Source: Flavobacterium cupriresistens (GTDB lineage Bacteria > Bacteroidota > Bacteroidia > Flavobacteriales > Flavobacteriaceae). Taken from it: a stretch of DNA of 64,000 nucleotides. This document shows, piece by piece, positions 9,945-20,480 of this stretch (the stretch's first letter is position 1; every line of letters begins with the position of its first letter). The translations under genes and the position numbers were made by a program. The notes under the pieces are model-generated. The model did not search any database, was not told the origin of the DNA, and saw only the letters and a list, made by a program, of their open reading frames with translations. Where the stretch lies: positions 372,001-436,000 of the forward strand of contig NZ_CP087134.1 in assembly GCF_020911925.1 (NCBI RefSeq), written 5' to 3'.

Positions 9945-9977
9945 CAAAAGTAATCAAAAAGTACGAGCTAAATTCAG
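9945..9977 (-). promoter_or_regulatory. Promoter-like site for the CoA-binding protein
   Basis: TACTTTTG (minus strand, 9945-9952) is a perfect match to the flavobacterial -7 box. A CTG (9975-9977) lies 22 nt upstream as a weak -33 element. The position argues for the ATG start at 9925-9930. Confidence 0.45.
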
Positions 9978-10081
9978 GTAATTTAGCATAGACTTAACAA
10001 CAATAAAAAAGCAATATCTCACCATAAATTTACACTCAAATATTAAAAAAAGACTATTTTTACCCTACTAACCTAAACAAT

Positions 10082-10711
10082 ATGGATTTATTCATTTATT
10101 TATTTGCTGCTCTTTTCTCGGTTCTAAACCCAATCGGTACCGTACCGATTTTTGTTGGACTGACACAGCACGACTCTCAAAAAGAACGTTCCAGGATTTC
10201 ACTTTGGACGGCGATCAACGTTTTTATCATTTTATTAGTTTCCTATTTCATTGGTCAATACGTATTGACTTTCTTCGGAATTAGTATTGATGCGCTACGA
10301 ATTGCCGGTGGAATTGTAATCGTAAATTCAGGTTTCTCTTTGCTCTCCGGAAAATTCAACAAGAAAAGAGGTATCAACAAAAAAATTGAAAACGAGGCAC
10401 AACAACGAAACGACATTGCTTTAACTCCTTTGGCGATTCCGATGCTCGCCGGTCCGGGTTCTATGTCATTATTAATTGCTTTTTATCAGGAGCATCATGA
10501 AATGAATGAAATTATTATTTCGACTTTGGCTATTGCAGCCATTGCAATAGCGATTTTTGCGATATTAAAAAGTGCTCATTATCTTGCCAGAATTTTAGGT
10601 GCTTCGGGAATTGTTGCGATTTCTAGAATTGTTGGTTTTATTGTAATCTCTATCGGAATTCAATATATCGTGAGTTCGATTATCAATATTGTAAAAGGAA
10701 ATTTGATGTAA
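10082..10711 (+). CDS. MarC family inner-membrane protein
   Basis: This integral membrane protein of 209 residues has about six hydrophobic segments. It carries family features: the N-terminal FAALFSVLNPIGTVPIFVGLT, the central LTPLAIPMLAGPGSMSLLI, and a C-terminal ILGASGIVAISRIVGFIV. MarC proteins were once thought to confer multiple antibiotic resistance, but that role has been withdrawn and the substrate is unknown. It is transcribed away from the CoA-binding gene and is followed after 34 nt by the acetyltransferase gene in the same direction. Confidence 0.9.
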   Translation: MDLFIYLFAALFSVLNPIGTVPIFVGLTQHDSQKERSRISLWTAINVFIILLVSYFIGQYVLTFFGISIDALRIAGGIVIVNSGFSLLSGKFNKKRGINKKIENEAQQRNDIALTPLAIPMLAGPGSMSLLIAFYQEHHEMNEIIISTLAIAAIAIAIFAILKSAHYLARILGASGIVAISRIVGFIVISIGIQYIVSSIINIVKGNLM

Positions 10712-10745
10712 ATCTGTTGTTTACTTTAATTCTAGCCGAAAAAAA

Positions 10746-11195
10746 ATGAAAGAAATTAATTTCTCTTTTGGAGATTTCACTATTACAACCGATAAAAACA
10801 AATTGGATCTTGATGCCATTCATGATTTCTTATCAAAAAAATCCGGGTGGAGTGATGGTATTCCTTTTGAGACCATGAAAACTTCTATTGAAAATTCTCT
10901 AAATTTTGGATTATTCTATAAAAATATACAAATTGGTTTTGCAAGGGTAATTTCAGATTTTGCTACTATTGGGTATTTGGGCGACATTTATGTATTGGAA
11001 GAATATCGAGGAAGAGGACTTTCTAAAGCTTTGATGGAACAAGTAATGAACCATCCTAATTTACAAGGTTTACGCCGTTGGATTTTATTGACATCTACAG
11101 CTGAATGGCTTTACGAAAAATACAATTTTACAAAATTACCCAATCCTGAATTCTACATGGAATTATATAATCCTGAAGTTTACAAGTCAAATTAA
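10746..11195 (+). CDS. GNAT family N-acetyltransferase
   Basis: This 149-residue protein has the acetyl-CoA-binding motif A of the GNAT fold, DIYVLEEYRGRGLSKALME, at about residues 80-97. Later it has LLTSTAEWLYEKYNFTKLP, which matches the final strand-helix part of the fold. It belongs to a small GNAT subgroup common in bacteria with unassigned acceptors. It follows the marC-like gene and ends before a bidirectional terminator. The substrate cannot be predicted. Confidence 0.88.
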   Translation: MKEINFSFGDFTITTDKNKLDLDAIHDFLSKKSGWSDGIPFETMKTSIENSLNFGLFYKNIQIGFARVISDFATIGYLGDIYVLEEYRGRGLSKALMEQVMNHPNLQGLRRWILLTSTAEWLYEKYNFTKLPNPEFYMELYNPEVYKSN

Positions 11196-11220
11196 GCTTA
11201 ACGATTAATCCACAAACACA

Positions 11221-11273
11221 AAATTCCAAATTCCAAACTGTACTATTCAGCTTTTGGAATTTGGAATTTTTTT
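11221..11273. terminator. Bidirectional terminator between convergent genes
   Basis: AAATTCCAAATTCCAAA (11221-11237) is an exact inverted match to TTTGGAATTTGGAATTT (11253-11269), with a 15 nt loop and trailing Ts on the plus strand. It sits between the acetyltransferase gene (+) and ctlX (-). Each arm is itself a short tandem repeat of AATTCCAA. Confidence 0.7.
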
Positions 11274-11290
11274 ATTAAAAATTATAAAAT

Positions 11291-12226
11291 TTAACTTCTT
11301 GGCAAGAACACCTCTGCCATCATACATCTTGCACTTCCACCACCGCACGCTTCGATTGTATCTAAGCTTGAACTTAAAATTTCAGCATGAGCTTCTAACT
11401 GTGCAATTTGTTTTGGCGTTAAACTCTGATGAGCTGAAGCACTCATAACAATATATTTCTTATCATCAGTTCCTCTAACTTCCAGCATATTACCAGCAAA
11501 ATTATTTACCTGAGCTTCTGTAATCAAAATAACTTCTTTGTTATCTGCTTTTAGATTCTCCAGAACCATTTTGCGTTCTTTTTTATCATCGATGCAATCC
11601 GCACAAATAACAGCGAAAGTTTCACCCAAACACATCATTACGTTGGTGTGATAAATTAATTTACGTTCCCCATCAACGGTCTGAAAAGCTTCAAAAATTA
11701 CCGGAGCATAATCAAAGTCTTCACAGAATTCGATAAACAATTCTTCATCAGCTCTCGGAGACAAAGCACAATAGGCTTTTCCGTTGGCACGATCTAAAAG
11801 CAAACTTCCCGTACCTTCAAGAAAAATACCGTCTTCTTCTGCCGAGGTATAATCCATTATATTGGCAATTTCAAAACCTTTGTCTTCAAGTGTATCTAAA
11901 ATATCTTCACGACGCTCCTGACGACGATTTTCTGCAAACATTGGATATAAAGCCACGTCTCCGTTTTCGTGAAACGAAACCCAGTTATTTGGAAAAATAC
12001 TATCCGGAGTATCTGTTTCTAAAGTATCTTCTATAACGGTAACATCAACCCCTACAGCTCTCAATTTCTCAACAAAAACATCAAATTCCTGTTGTGCTTT
12101 TGCATTTACTGTACTCGGTAAAAGTCCGTCCAAAACTTTTTGATAATAATTATTGACAGCCGTTTGCTCATTCATTCTAAAAGCAACAGGGCGAATCATT
12201 ACAATTGCATTCGTTGTTTGTTTCAT
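11291..12226 (-). CDS. ctlX: Citrulline utilization hydrolase-like protein CtlX
   Basis: This is a member of the guanidino-group-modifying superfamily that includes arginine deiminase and dimethylarginine hydrolase. The 311-residue protein has the family substrate and catalytic elements: IFPNNWVSFHENG near residue 80, GTGSLLLDR, an active-site histidine in YHTNVMMCLG, and a C-terminal catalytic cysteine in GGGSARCMM (about Cys301). CtlX proteins are linked to citrulline use, but the reaction is less well characterised than for arginine deiminase. It lies 77 nt downstream of a second superfamily member in the same orientation, suggesting a shared role in arginine or citrulline metabolism (inference). 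Confidence 0.86.
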   Translation of the reverse strand: MKQTTNAIVMIRPVAFRMNEQTAVNNYYQKVLDGLLPSTVNAKAQQEFDVFVEKLRAVGVDVTVIEDTLETDTPDSIFPNNWVSFHENGDVALYPMFAENRRQERREDILDTLEDKGFEIANIMDYTSAEEDGIFLEGTGSLLLDRANGKAYCALSPRADEELFIEFCEDFDYAPVIFEAFQTVDGERKLIYHTNVMMCLGETFAVICADCIDDKKERKMVLENLKADNKEVILITEAQVNNFAGNMLEVRGTDDKKYIVMSASAHQSLTPKQIAQLEAHAEILSSSLDTIEACGGGSARCMMAEVFLPRS

Positions 12227-12243
12227 GTTTTAATATTTTTTTT

Positions 12244-12296
12244 GTTTCAAGTTTCAGGTTTCAAGTTGTCGTGAACTTCAAACCTAAAACTTGAAA
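12244..12296. repeat. Imperfect inverted repeat between the two amidinohydrolase genes
   Basis: The left arm at 12244-12267 (begins GTTTCAAGTTTCAGG) pairs with the right arm at 12272-12296 (ends AAACTTGAAAC) with a few mismatches and a very short loop. Each arm is built from degenerate GTTTCAAG units. Neither strand has a clear T-run after the stem, so it looks more like a dispersed intergenic palindrome than a simple terminator. Confidence 0.6.
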
Positions 12297-12303
12297 CTAC
12301 TTT

Positions 12304-13218
12304 TTAATCTCTAATTAATGGTAAAGTTGAACATCTTAACAATCCCTCTTGTTTTGCAATTTCAGCGTATGGAATTTCTTCAACTGTAAAACCATTTGCA
12401 CGCAACCAATTGTTTAAGCGGGTAAAGTTTTTTTCTGAAACCACTACATCGGCATCAATAGAAAATACGTTAGAAAACATATGATACATTTCGTCTCTTT
12501 CGATATGAAATAAATTCTCTTTTCCAAAAAGGTTTACCAAATACAAATAATCTGCTTCTTCACGAAAACCTCGTTTGTAAATAATCCCTTTGTCTTTTCC
12601 AACAGGTTGAAAGCAACAGTCCAAATGCAAAGCATTATCTCTGGCTTCTAATTTAGATTTAACCAGATCAAACTCTTTAACAATTTTGTTTGGGAATAAT
12701 TCTTTAATATAATTTACACCCTCCATATTGGTTCGAGCTGTAATATAATCTTTATAATCACTGCCTTTATAGGTTCCTATAAAAATATGATCGTTCCAAA
12801 GCATAACATCACCACCTTCGATATGAACTTCTTCCGGTGGACGAACCACCTTTAAAGTATTCATTTGGTCGATTACATATTGAATCGCATCTAATTCTCG
12901 CTCTCTATCCGGTAAAATATTAGATTTCACGAAAGTATCATCAATAACAAACCCTATATCTCTCGCAAAAATTTGATTGTAATTTTCTATCATCTCAGGA
13001 CGATAAACCGTTACATCATATTTTTGAAAAACAGCATTAAAAGCATCCATTTCAACAACCATATCTTTTTCAAGAGGGTAGGTTCCTGCTTTAATATGTT
13101 CCAATGATTTAGGATCATAAGCCTCATCTAAGGATGGAGTTGGCCCATTATGAACCGCTGAACCCAAAACTACAGCACGTAATCTTGACGTTTCGTTCTT
13201 TACATTTAATTGCAACAT
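12304..13218 (-). CDS. Arginine deiminase / amidinotransferase family protein
   Basis: This is a second guanidino-group-modifying enzyme, 304 residues. The acidic substrate-binding motif HIEGGDVMLW lies in the middle. The catalytic histidine motif is HLDCCFQPVG, close to the HxDxxF form of glycine amidinotransferases. The C-terminal catalytic cysteine is in LLRCSTLP (about Cys296). It could be a deiminase, dimethylarginine hydrolase or amidinotransferase, and the sequence alone does not decide. A TATCTTTG box (13238-13245) lies 20 nt upstream of the ATG, right beside the gltA terminator. Confidence 0.83.
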   Translation of the reverse strand: MLQLNVKNETSRLRAVVLGSAVHNGPTPSLDEAYDPKSLEHIKAGTYPLEKDMVVEMDAFNAVFQKYDVTVYRPEMIENYNQIFARDIGFVIDDTFVKSNILPDRERELDAIQYVIDQMNTLKVVRPPEEVHIEGGDVMLWNDHIFIGTYKGSDYKDYITARTNMEGVNYIKELFPNKIVKEFDLVKSKLEARDNALHLDCCFQPVGKDKGIIYKRGFREEADYLYLVNLFGKENLFHIERDEMYHMFSNVFSIDADVVVSEKNFTRLNNWLRANGFTVEEIPYAEIAKQEGLLRCSTLPLIRD

Positions 13219-13244
13219 AACTTTATTGTATTTTGAACAAAGAT

Positions 13245-13274
13245 AAAAAAAGCTTCACAGTTAAGTGAAGCTTT
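13245..13274 (-). terminator. Intrinsic terminator of gltA
   Basis: AAAGCTTCAC (13249-13258) pairs perfectly with GTGAAGCTTT (13265-13274) around a 6 nt loop. On the minus strand a T-run follows (13245-13251). It lies 10 nt past the gltA stop codon. Confidence 0.8.
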
Positions 13275-13283
13275 AAAATGTTT

Positions 13284-14561
13284 TTATTTATTTGACTTAA
13301 AGTCTCTCAACGGGTGCCCAGTGTATATTTGTCTTGGTCTTCCGATTGGTTCTTTATTCTCACGCATTTCTTTCCATTGCGCAATCCAACCTGGTAATCT
13401 ACCAATAGCAAACATCACGGTAAACATATCTGTTGGAATCCCTAAGGCTCTGTATATAATTCCAGAGTAGAAATCAACGTTTGGATATAAATTTCTTGAT
13501 TTGAAGTATTCATCTTCTAAAGCTGCTGCCTCTAACTTTTTCGCGATCTCTAAAATCGGATCTTCAACACCTAAAGTTTCTAATACTTCTTTAGCTGCTT
13601 TTTTGATGATTCTTGCTCTTGGATCAAAGTTTTTATAAACTCTATGACCAAATCCCATTAAACGGAAAGGATCATTTTTATCTTTGGCTTTCGCCATGAA
13701 TTTATCAGTGTCTCCACCGTCTTTGTTAATTTCTTCCAGCATTTCAAGAACTGCCTGGTTAGCACCACCGTGAAGTGGCCCCCAAAGCGCAGAAACACCT
13801 GCAGAGATTGAAGCAAACAATCCTGCATGAGAAGAACCAACCATTCTTACCGTAGAGGTTGAGCAGTTTTGCTCGTGATCTCCGTGTAAGATAAATAATT
13901 TGTCTAATGCATTAACAATAATAGGGTTTGCAGCGTAAGGTCCTGTAGGCAATTTAAACATTAATTGCATAAAGTTCTCTACATACCCTTGTGTATTGTC
14001 ATAATAGTTCAATGGATACCCCATTGTTTTTCTATACGTCCATGTAGCGATTACAAGAAACTTAGCTATAGTTTTACAGATAGCTTCGTACATTTCTTTT
14101 TCGTTCTCTACATTTACAGCTTTTGGATTAAAGGCGGTTAAAGCACTTGTCAAAGCAGACAAAACTCCCATTGGATGAGCCGTTTTTGGAAAACCGTCAA
14201 TGATGTTCTTCATTTCTTCGTTAACCAAAGTATGCTTTTTAATATCAGCATCAAATTGAGCTAATTGTTGGGCTGTTGGTAATTCACCAAAAATTAAAAG
14301 ATAAGATACTTCAGGGAAACTTGCTTTTTCAGCTAAATCTTCGATTGAATATCCTCTGTAACGCAAAATCCCAAGTTCTCCATCCAAGAAAGTAATCTCA
14401 CTTGTACAAGATCCTGAATTTTTATATCCTGGGTCAAGCGTAATGAAGCCAGTTAAATCACGTAATTTGTTAATATCGACAGCAGACTCATTTTCACTCC
14501 CAGTGATTACCGGAAGTTCAATTTTCTTACCATCTACTTCTAATGTAGCTGTTTTTGACAT
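13284..14561 (-). CDS. gltA: Citrate synthase
   Basis: The enzyme condenses acetyl-CoA and oxaloacetate at the entry to the TCA cycle. It is a hexameric type II-like bacterial citrate synthase of 425 residues. The oxaloacetate/CoA-binding histidines are in LHGDHEQNCSTSTVRM and GFGHRVYKNFDPRA, followed by the DFYSGIIYRALGIP region that holds the catalytic aspartate. The N-terminal beta-rich extension (residues 1-60) is present, as in the Gram-negative type. It has its own terminator and lies downstream of eno, separated by the eno terminator, so it is transcribed independently. Confidence 0.96.
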   Translation of the reverse strand: MSKTATLEVDGKKIELPVITGSENESAVDINKLRDLTGFITLDPGYKNSGSCTSEITFLDGELGILRYRGYSIEDLAEKASFPEVSYLLIFGELPTAQQLAQFDADIKKHTLVNEEMKNIIDGFPKTAHPMGVLSALTSALTAFNPKAVNVENEKEMYEAICKTIAKFLVIATWTYRKTMGYPLNYYDNTQGYVENFMQLMFKLPTGPYAANPIIVNALDKLFILHGDHEQNCSTSTVRMVGSSHAGLFASISAGVSALWGPLHGGANQAVLEMLEEINKDGGDTDKFMAKAKDKNDPFRLMGFGHRVYKNFDPRARIIKKAAKEVLETLGVEDPILEIAKKLEAAALEDEYFKSRNLYPNVDFYSGIIYRALGIPTDMFTVMFAIGRLPGWIAQWKEMRENKEPIGRPRQIYTGHPLRDFKSNK

Positions 14562-14660
14562 AATATATCGGAAATAAATCTTTAAAATAATAATTTACCA
14601 AATCTAAGGAATTTAAGACTAATTAAAAAAAGAATCCTGCTATGAATTTGTTAAAACTCC

Positions 14661-14691
14661 AAAAAAAAACCATCCGTAAAAACGGATGGTT
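14661..14691 (-). terminator. Intrinsic terminator of eno
   Basis: AACCATCCGT (14668-14677) pairs perfectly with ACGGATGGTT (14682-14691) around an AAAA loop. On the minus strand nine Ts follow (14661-14669). It lies 26 nt past the eno stop codon. Confidence 0.85.
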
Positions 14692-14717
14692 TAAATATAG
14701 TCTATAATTGTTTACAA

Positions 14718-16034
<1,317 letters not shown>

Positions 16035-16112
16035 TTATATATTTTTTTCGAAATTATAAAAATATCCAATAGAAAATACGCATTTTAACTATTAAAAACC
16101 TTTATTTATTAA

Positions 16113-17231
16113 CTATATCGTTTTAGCAGAAGCCTCTTTGATGTTCTCTACAAACTGATCGAACAAATAAGAAGAATCATGAGGACCAGGACTTGCTTCC
16201 GGGTGGTATTGTACTGAAAAACAATTTTTGTTTTTCATACGCATCCCAGCTACAGTTCCGTCATTCAAATGCAGGTGTGTAATTTCTAAATCCGGGTGGT
16301 TATCTAATTGTTCTTTATTAACAGCAAAACCATGATTTTGAGATGTAATTTCACCTTTTCCCGTAATGATATTTTTTACAGGGTGATTTATTCCTCGGTG
16401 CCCGTTAAACATTTTATAAGTCTGAACTCCATTAGCCAAAGCAATTACCTGGTGTCCTAAACAAATCCCAAATAGGGGTTTATCATTCGCCAGAATTTCT
16501 TTTGCTACTTCAATCGCCCCGAAAAGCGGATCCGGATCACCAGGCCCGTTTGACAAGAAGTATCCATCTGGATTAAACGCAGCCAAATCTTTATAAGTTG
16601 AATTGTATGGGAATACTTTTATGTAACAATCTCTCTTAGCCAGATTTCTAAGAATATTTGTTTTAATACCAAGATCTAAGGCAGAGATTTTATAAGTAGC
16701 GTTTTCGTCACCAAAAAAATAAGGCTCAGTAGTGGAAACTTTCGATGCCAATTCTAAACCTTCCATGTTTGGCACATTTGCCAACTCTTTCTTTAAATCT
16801 TCCACAGCAGTACCATCTGTACAAATAACAGCATTCATAGCTCCATTATCACGAATGTAACTTACTAATGCACGTGTATCAACATCAGAAATACAAATTA
16901 GATTTTGTTTTGTAAAATAATCTTCCAAACTACCGGAAGCATCTTCTCTGGAATAATTAAAACTAAAGTTTTTACAAACTAAACCGGCAATTTTAATCGA
17001 ATCAGATTCAACTTCTGAATCATTAACTCCATAATTTCCGATGTGCGTGTTAGTAGCCACCATAATTTGTCCAAAATAAGAAGGATCAGTAAAGATCTCC
17101 TGGTATCCGGTCATTCCAGTATTAAAACAAACTTCTCCAAAAGTTTTACCGCTAATTCCGATAGATTTTCCATGAAAAATAGTTCCATCACTTAGTAATA
17201 AAATGGCGCTTTGACGTGTAGTGTATTTCAT
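16113..17231 (-). CDS. carA: Carbamoyl-phosphate synthase small subunit
   Basis: This glutaminase subunit releases ammonia from glutamine and channels it to CarB for carbamoyl phosphate, the precursor of pyrimidines and arginine. The N-terminal CPSase_sm_chain domain (LSDGTIFHGKS) is followed by a class I glutamine amidotransferase domain with the nucleophile Cys257 in FGICLGHQVIALA and the His-Glu pair in YHPEASPGPHD near residue 343. The length of 372 residues is normal. The large subunit carB is not in this window. It has its own promoter (17304-17334). Confidence 0.96.
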   Translation of the reverse strand: MKYTTRQSAILLLSDGTIFHGKSIGISGKTFGEVCFNTGMTGYQEIFTDPSYFGQIMVATNTHIGNYGVNDSEVESDSIKIAGLVCKNFSFNYSREDASGSLEDYFTKQNLICISDVDTRALVSYIRDNGAMNAVICTDGTAVEDLKKELANVPNMEGLELASKVSTTEPYFFGDENATYKISALDLGIKTNILRNLAKRDCYIKVFPYNSTYKDLAAFNPDGYFLSNGPGDPDPLFGAIEVAKEILANDKPLFGICLGHQVIALANGVQTYKMFNGHRGINHPVKNIITGKGEITSQNHGFAVNKEQLDNHPDLEITHLHLNDGTVAGMRMKNKNCFSVQYHPEASPGPHDSSYLFDQFVENIKEASAKTI

Positions 17232-17303
17232 TCTTTAATTGTATTGTTTTTAATCGTCCTATAAAACCGGCGAAGCCTGTTTCAATTGTAATTAGATATT
17301 TTG

Positions 17304-17334
17304 CAAATTTACTTCTTTAAAAGAGTGTCTCCAA
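17304..17334 (-). promoter_or_regulatory. Flavobacterial promoter for carA
   Basis: On the minus strand TTG (17332-17334) is followed after 20 nt by TAAATTTG (17304-17311), matching the flavobacterial consensus. A start point near 17297 would leave a leader of about 65 nt before the carA start codon. It lies between the rplQ terminator and carA. Confidence 0.65.
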
Positions 17335-17396
17335 GATTTTTTAAAAATTTCATTCATAAAAATGAAACCTAAAAATTCAAATAAGTTAGATTTCCT

Positions 17397-17443
17397 TTTA
17401 AAAAAAATCAAAAAAAAAGGATAAACTAAAAATTAGTTTATCC
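17397..17443 (-). terminator. Terminator of the long ribosomal protein operon
   Basis: GGATAAACTAA (17419-17429) pairs perfectly with TTAGTTTATCC (17433-17443) around a 3 nt loop. On the minus strand a T-rich tract follows (17397-17418). It lies 30 nt after the rplQ stop codon and ends the run that begins at rplC. Confidence 0.85.
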
Positions 17444-17473
17444 TTGATTTCTATAGAATCATTACTTTCATAA

Positions 17474-17962
17474 TTATTCAGAAGCTTCAGTAGTCGATTC
17501 TGATTCAGCAGCTGGAGCTTCCGGAGTATCCTCAGCTTTTTTTGCTTTACCACCACGACGGCTTTTTGCTTTTTTAACTTCTTTTTTACCACCATTGTAA
17601 AGTTCATTGAAATCTACAAGTTCGATCATTGCCATATCAGCATTATCTCCCAAACGATTTCCAACTTTAATGATACGAGTGTATCCACCTGGACGGTCAC
17701 CAACTTTAGCAGCTACGTCTCTGAACAAGTCAGTTACCGCATATTTACTACGTAGGTAAGCAAAAACAATACGACGGTTGTGAGTCGTATCTTCTTTTGA
17801 TTTAGTGATTAAAGGCTCAACGAATTGTTTAAGCGCTTTAGCTTTAGCAACAGTAGTGTTAATACGTTTGTGCTCGATAAGAGAACAAGCCATATTAGCC
17901 AACATAGCTTTTCTATGTCCAGTCTGTCTGCTTAAGTGATTGAATTTTTTTCCGTGTCTCAT
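17474..17962 (-). CDS. rplQ: 50S ribosomal protein L17
   Basis: L17 is a large-subunit protein near the exit tunnel. The first 115 residues match the family, starting [20 protein letters not shown]. The rest is a tail: a lysine-rich part ([18 protein letters not shown]) and then an acidic Ala/Glu/Ser/Thr end. The 162-residue length exceeds the ~127 residues of E. coli L17; such tails are common in Bacteroidota. It is the last gene of the ribosomal operon, 36 nt after rpoA. Confidence 0.97.
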   Translation of the reverse strand: MRHGKKFNHLSRQTGHRKAMLANMACSLIEHKRINTTVAKAKALKQFVEPLITKSKEDTTHNRRIVFAYLRSKYAVTDLFRDVAAKVGDRPGGYTRIIKVGNRLGDNADMAMIELVDFNELYNGGKKEVKKAKSRRGGKAKKAEDTPEAPAAESESTTEASE

Positions 17963-17998
17963 TGCTATTTTAAATTTAATCCGCCGCAGCGGATTGAA

Positions 17999-18991
17999 TT
18001 ATTCTTTATCTAATTTGTATTTAGCTAAATCCATTCCGAAGGTTAGATTTTTAACTGCAACAAGTTCATCAAGTTCAGTTAAAGATTTTTTACCAAAATT
18101 ACGGAATTTCATTAGGTCATTTTTATTGAACGATACTAAATCACCAAGTGTATCAACTTCAGCCGCTTTCAAGCAATTTAATGCTCTCACAGATAAATCC
18201 ATATCAACAAGCTTAGTTTTAAGCAATTGTCTCATATGCAATGACTCTTCATCATACGATTCTGTTTGTGCAATTTCGTCAGCCTCGAGTGTAATTCTTT
18301 CGTCAGAAAATAACATGAAGTGGTGAATTAAAACTTTAGCAGCTTCAGTAAGGGCATCTTTTGGATTAATAGAACCATCAGTTTTAATTTCAAAAACTAA
18401 TTTTTCGTAATCTGTTTTTTGTTCCACACGGAAGTTTTCAATAGCATATTTTACGTTTTTTACCGGAGTAAAAATAGAATCTGTAAAAATAGTACCAATT
18501 GCTGCATTCTGTTTTTTGTTCTCCTCAGCAGGAACATATCCTCTACCTTTTTCGATTGTTAAATCGAAGTTCAATTTGATCTTTGAATCTAAATTACAGA
18601 TTACAAGGTCTGGGTTCAGAACTTGAAAACCTGAAATAAATTTTTGAAAATCACCTGCTGTTAATTGATCTTTACCAGAAACAGAAATTGTAACTGCTTC
18701 ATTATCGATATCTTCAATCTGACGTTTGAAACGTACTTGCTTCAGATTAAGGATAATTTCAGTAACGTCCTCAACAACACCTGAAATAGTAGAAAACTCA
18801 TGATCTACACCTTCGATACGAACAGATGTAATTGCATAACCTTCTAATGCTGAAAGCAAAACTCTTCTAAGTGCATTACCAACAGTCAATCCATAACCAG
18901 GTTCTAAAGGTCTAAATTCGAATTTACCTTCAAAATCGGTTGAATCGATCATGATAACTTTATCGGGCTTTTGAAAATTAAATATTGCCAT
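17999..18991 (-). CDS. rpoA: RNA polymerase alpha subunit
   Basis: Alpha dimerises to nucleate RNA polymerase assembly and contacts promoter DNA and activators. The N-terminal domain has [30 protein letters not shown] sequence (here with FRPLEPGYG). The C-terminal domain (about 250-315) has the helix-hairpin-helix region [20 protein letters not shown]. The 330-residue length is normal. It sits between rpsD and rplQ, the usual alpha-operon order. Confidence 0.98.
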   Translation of the reverse strand: MAIFNFQKPDKVIMIDSTDFEGKFEFRPLEPGYGLTVGNALRRVLLSALEGYAITSVRIEGVDHEFSTISGVVEDVTEIILNLKQVRFKRQIEDIDNEAVTISVSGKDQLTAGDFQKFISGFQVLNPDLVICNLDSKIKLNFDLTIEKGRGYVPAEENKKQNAAIGTIFTDSIFTPVKNVKYAIENFRVEQKTDYEKLVFEIKTDGSINPKDALTEAAKVLIHHFMLFSDERITLEADEIAQTESYDEESLHMRQLLKTKLVDMDLSVRALNCLKAAEVDTLGDLVSFNKNDLMKFRNFGKKSLTELDELVAVKNLTFGMDLAKYKLDKE

Positions 18992-19012
18992 AAATTTCGA
19001 CTAAGTCAATTA

Positions 19013-19618
19013 TTATTTGTTGTACAACTCTACGATTAATTGTTCTTTAATGTTTTCTGGAATTTGAAGTCTCGCAGGTACAGAAACGAAAGTTCCTTCT
19101 TTAAGATCATTGTTCCAAGTAATCCATTCGTAAACATGACTTGAATTTGATAAAGAACGTTCGATAGCTTCTAAAGATTTAGATTTTTCACGAACTGCAA
19201 CTTTATCACCAGGCTTAAGGTGGTAAGAAGGAATATTTACAACTTCACCATTAACAGTAACGTGTCTGTGAGATACGATTTGACGAGCACCTCTTCTAGA
19301 AGGAGCAATACCCATTCTGAAAACAACGTTATCTAATCTTGCTTCACATAATTGTAATAAAACTTCACCAGTAACTCCTTTAGTAGCTGATGCTTTTTCG
19401 AATAAATTTCTGAATTGTTTTTCTAAAATTCCGTAAGAATATTTAGCTTTTTGCTTTTCCATTAACTGAACAGCGTACTCAGATTTTTTTCCTCTTTTTT
19501 TAGCCATCCCGTGTTGTCCAGGTGGGTAATTTCTTTTCTCGAAAGATTTATCATCTCCGAAAATTGCTTCGCCAAATTTACGAGCGATTCTTGTGCTAGG
19601 ACCAGTATATCTTGCCAT
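19013..19618 (-). CDS. rpsD: 30S ribosomal protein S4
   Basis: S4 is a primary 16S rRNA binding protein that nucleates 30S assembly. It is 201 residues, with the N-terminal [20 protein letters not shown] and an S4 RNA-binding domain near residues 90-150 ([10 protein letters not shown], then [19 protein letters not shown]). In enterobacteria S4 also represses its operon by binding leader RNA. Here a 93 nt gap with a structured segment (19632-19684) precedes the gene, which is the longest spacer inside this part of the operon. Confidence 0.98.
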   Translation of the reverse strand: MARYTGPSTRIARKFGEAIFGDDKSFEKRNYPPGQHGMAKKRGKKSEYAVQLMEKQKAKYSYGILEKQFRNLFEKASATKGVTGEVLLQLCEARLDNVVFRMGIAPSRRGARQIVSHRHVTVNGEVVNIPSYHLKPGDKVAVREKSKSLEAIERSLSNSSHVYEWITWNNDLKEGTFVSVPARLQIPENIKEQLIVELYNK

Positions 19619-19631
19619 TTTAAATTGTTTA

Positions 19632-19684
19632 AGATAGAGATTATGAATTCAGGTCTTATCCTTCGATAATCGTATATTCTATCT
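19632..19684 (-). promoter_or_regulatory. Candidate structured RNA leader of rpsD
   Basis: In the rpsK-rpsD spacer AGATAGA (19632-19638) pairs with TCTATCT (19678-19684), and inside it GATTAT (19639-19644) pairs with ATAATC (19666-19671). A small AGG/CCT helix may close the inner loop. The structure ends 13 nt before the rpsD start codon. There is no T-run, so it is not a terminator. A role in S4 autoregulation is inference from position only. Confidence 0.4.
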
Positions 19685-19711
19685 AGGTTATACTATAATT
19701 AAATTTGAGTA

Positions 19712-20095
19712 TTAAACTCTACGTCTTTTTGGAGGACGACATCCGTTGTGAGGCATTGGAGTAACATCGATAATCTCAGTAACTTCAATTCCACCGTTAT
19801 GAATAGAACGGATAGCAGACTCACGTCCGTTTCCTGGTCCTTTTACATAAACTTTTACTTTTTTAAGTCCTGCCTCAAGAGCTACTTTACTACAATCTTC
19901 TGCTGCCATTTGAGCTGCGTACGGAGTGTTCTTTTTAGAACCTCTGAAACCCATTTTACCAGCTGAAGACCAAGAAATAACTTCACCTTTCTTATTAGTC
20001 AAAGAAATGATAATGTTGTTGAAAGTGGCAGAAATATGAGCTTCACCCGTTGATTCAACGATAACTTTACGTTTTTTTGCAGTTGCTTTAGCCAT
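19712..20095 (-). CDS. rpsK: 30S ribosomal protein S11
   Basis: S11 lies on the 30S platform near the mRNA exit site. The 127-residue protein has the family segments [20 protein letters not shown] and [13 protein letters not shown], and ends in [15 protein letters not shown]. It follows rpsM after 8 nt. Confidence 0.98.
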   Translation of the reverse strand: MAKATAKKRKVIVESTGEAHISATFNNIIISLTNKKGEVISWSSAGKMGFRGSKKNTPYAAQMAAEDCSKVALEAGLKKVKVYVKGPGNGRESAIRSIHNGGIEVTEIIDVTPMPHNGCRPPKRRRV

Positions 20096-20103
20096 ATTAC
20101 TTA

Positions 20104-20478
20104 TTATTTAGTTGCTTTTTTCTTGTTCGCAACAGTTTTTCTTTTACCTTTTCTAGTTCTAGAGTTGTTTTTAGTTCTTTGTCCTCTTAATGGAAGACCA
20201 GATCTATGACGGATACCTCTATAACAACCAATATCCATTAAACGCTTGATGTTTAAAGAAACTTCAGAACGTAATTCTCCTTCAATTTTGTAAAATGAAA
20301 CTGCGTCACGAATCGCTCCGATTTCATCATCATTCCAATCTTGAACTTTTTTATCTTGGCTTACTTGAGCTTTCTCTAAAATCTCAATAGCTCTACTTTT
20401 TCCTAATCCAAAGATGTAGGTAAGTGCTATAACACCTCTCTTATTTTTTGGGATATCTACCCCTGCTATTCTTGCCAT
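20104..20478 (-). CDS. rpsM: 30S ribosomal protein S13
   Basis: S13 sits in the 30S head and contacts the large subunit and the P-site tRNA. The 124-residue protein has [19 protein letters not shown] at the N-terminus, the helix-hairpin-helix region [11 protein letters not shown], and [19 protein letters not shown] near the basic tail. It starts 2 nt after the rpmJ stop codon. Confidence 0.98.
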   Translation of the reverse strand: MARIAGVDIPKNKRGVIALTYIFGLGKSRAIEILEKAQVSQDKKVQDWNDDEIGAIRDAVSFYKIEGELRSEVSLNIKRLMDIGCYRGIRHRSGLPLRGQRTKNNSRTRKGKRKTVANKKKATK

Positions 20479-20480
20479 AA

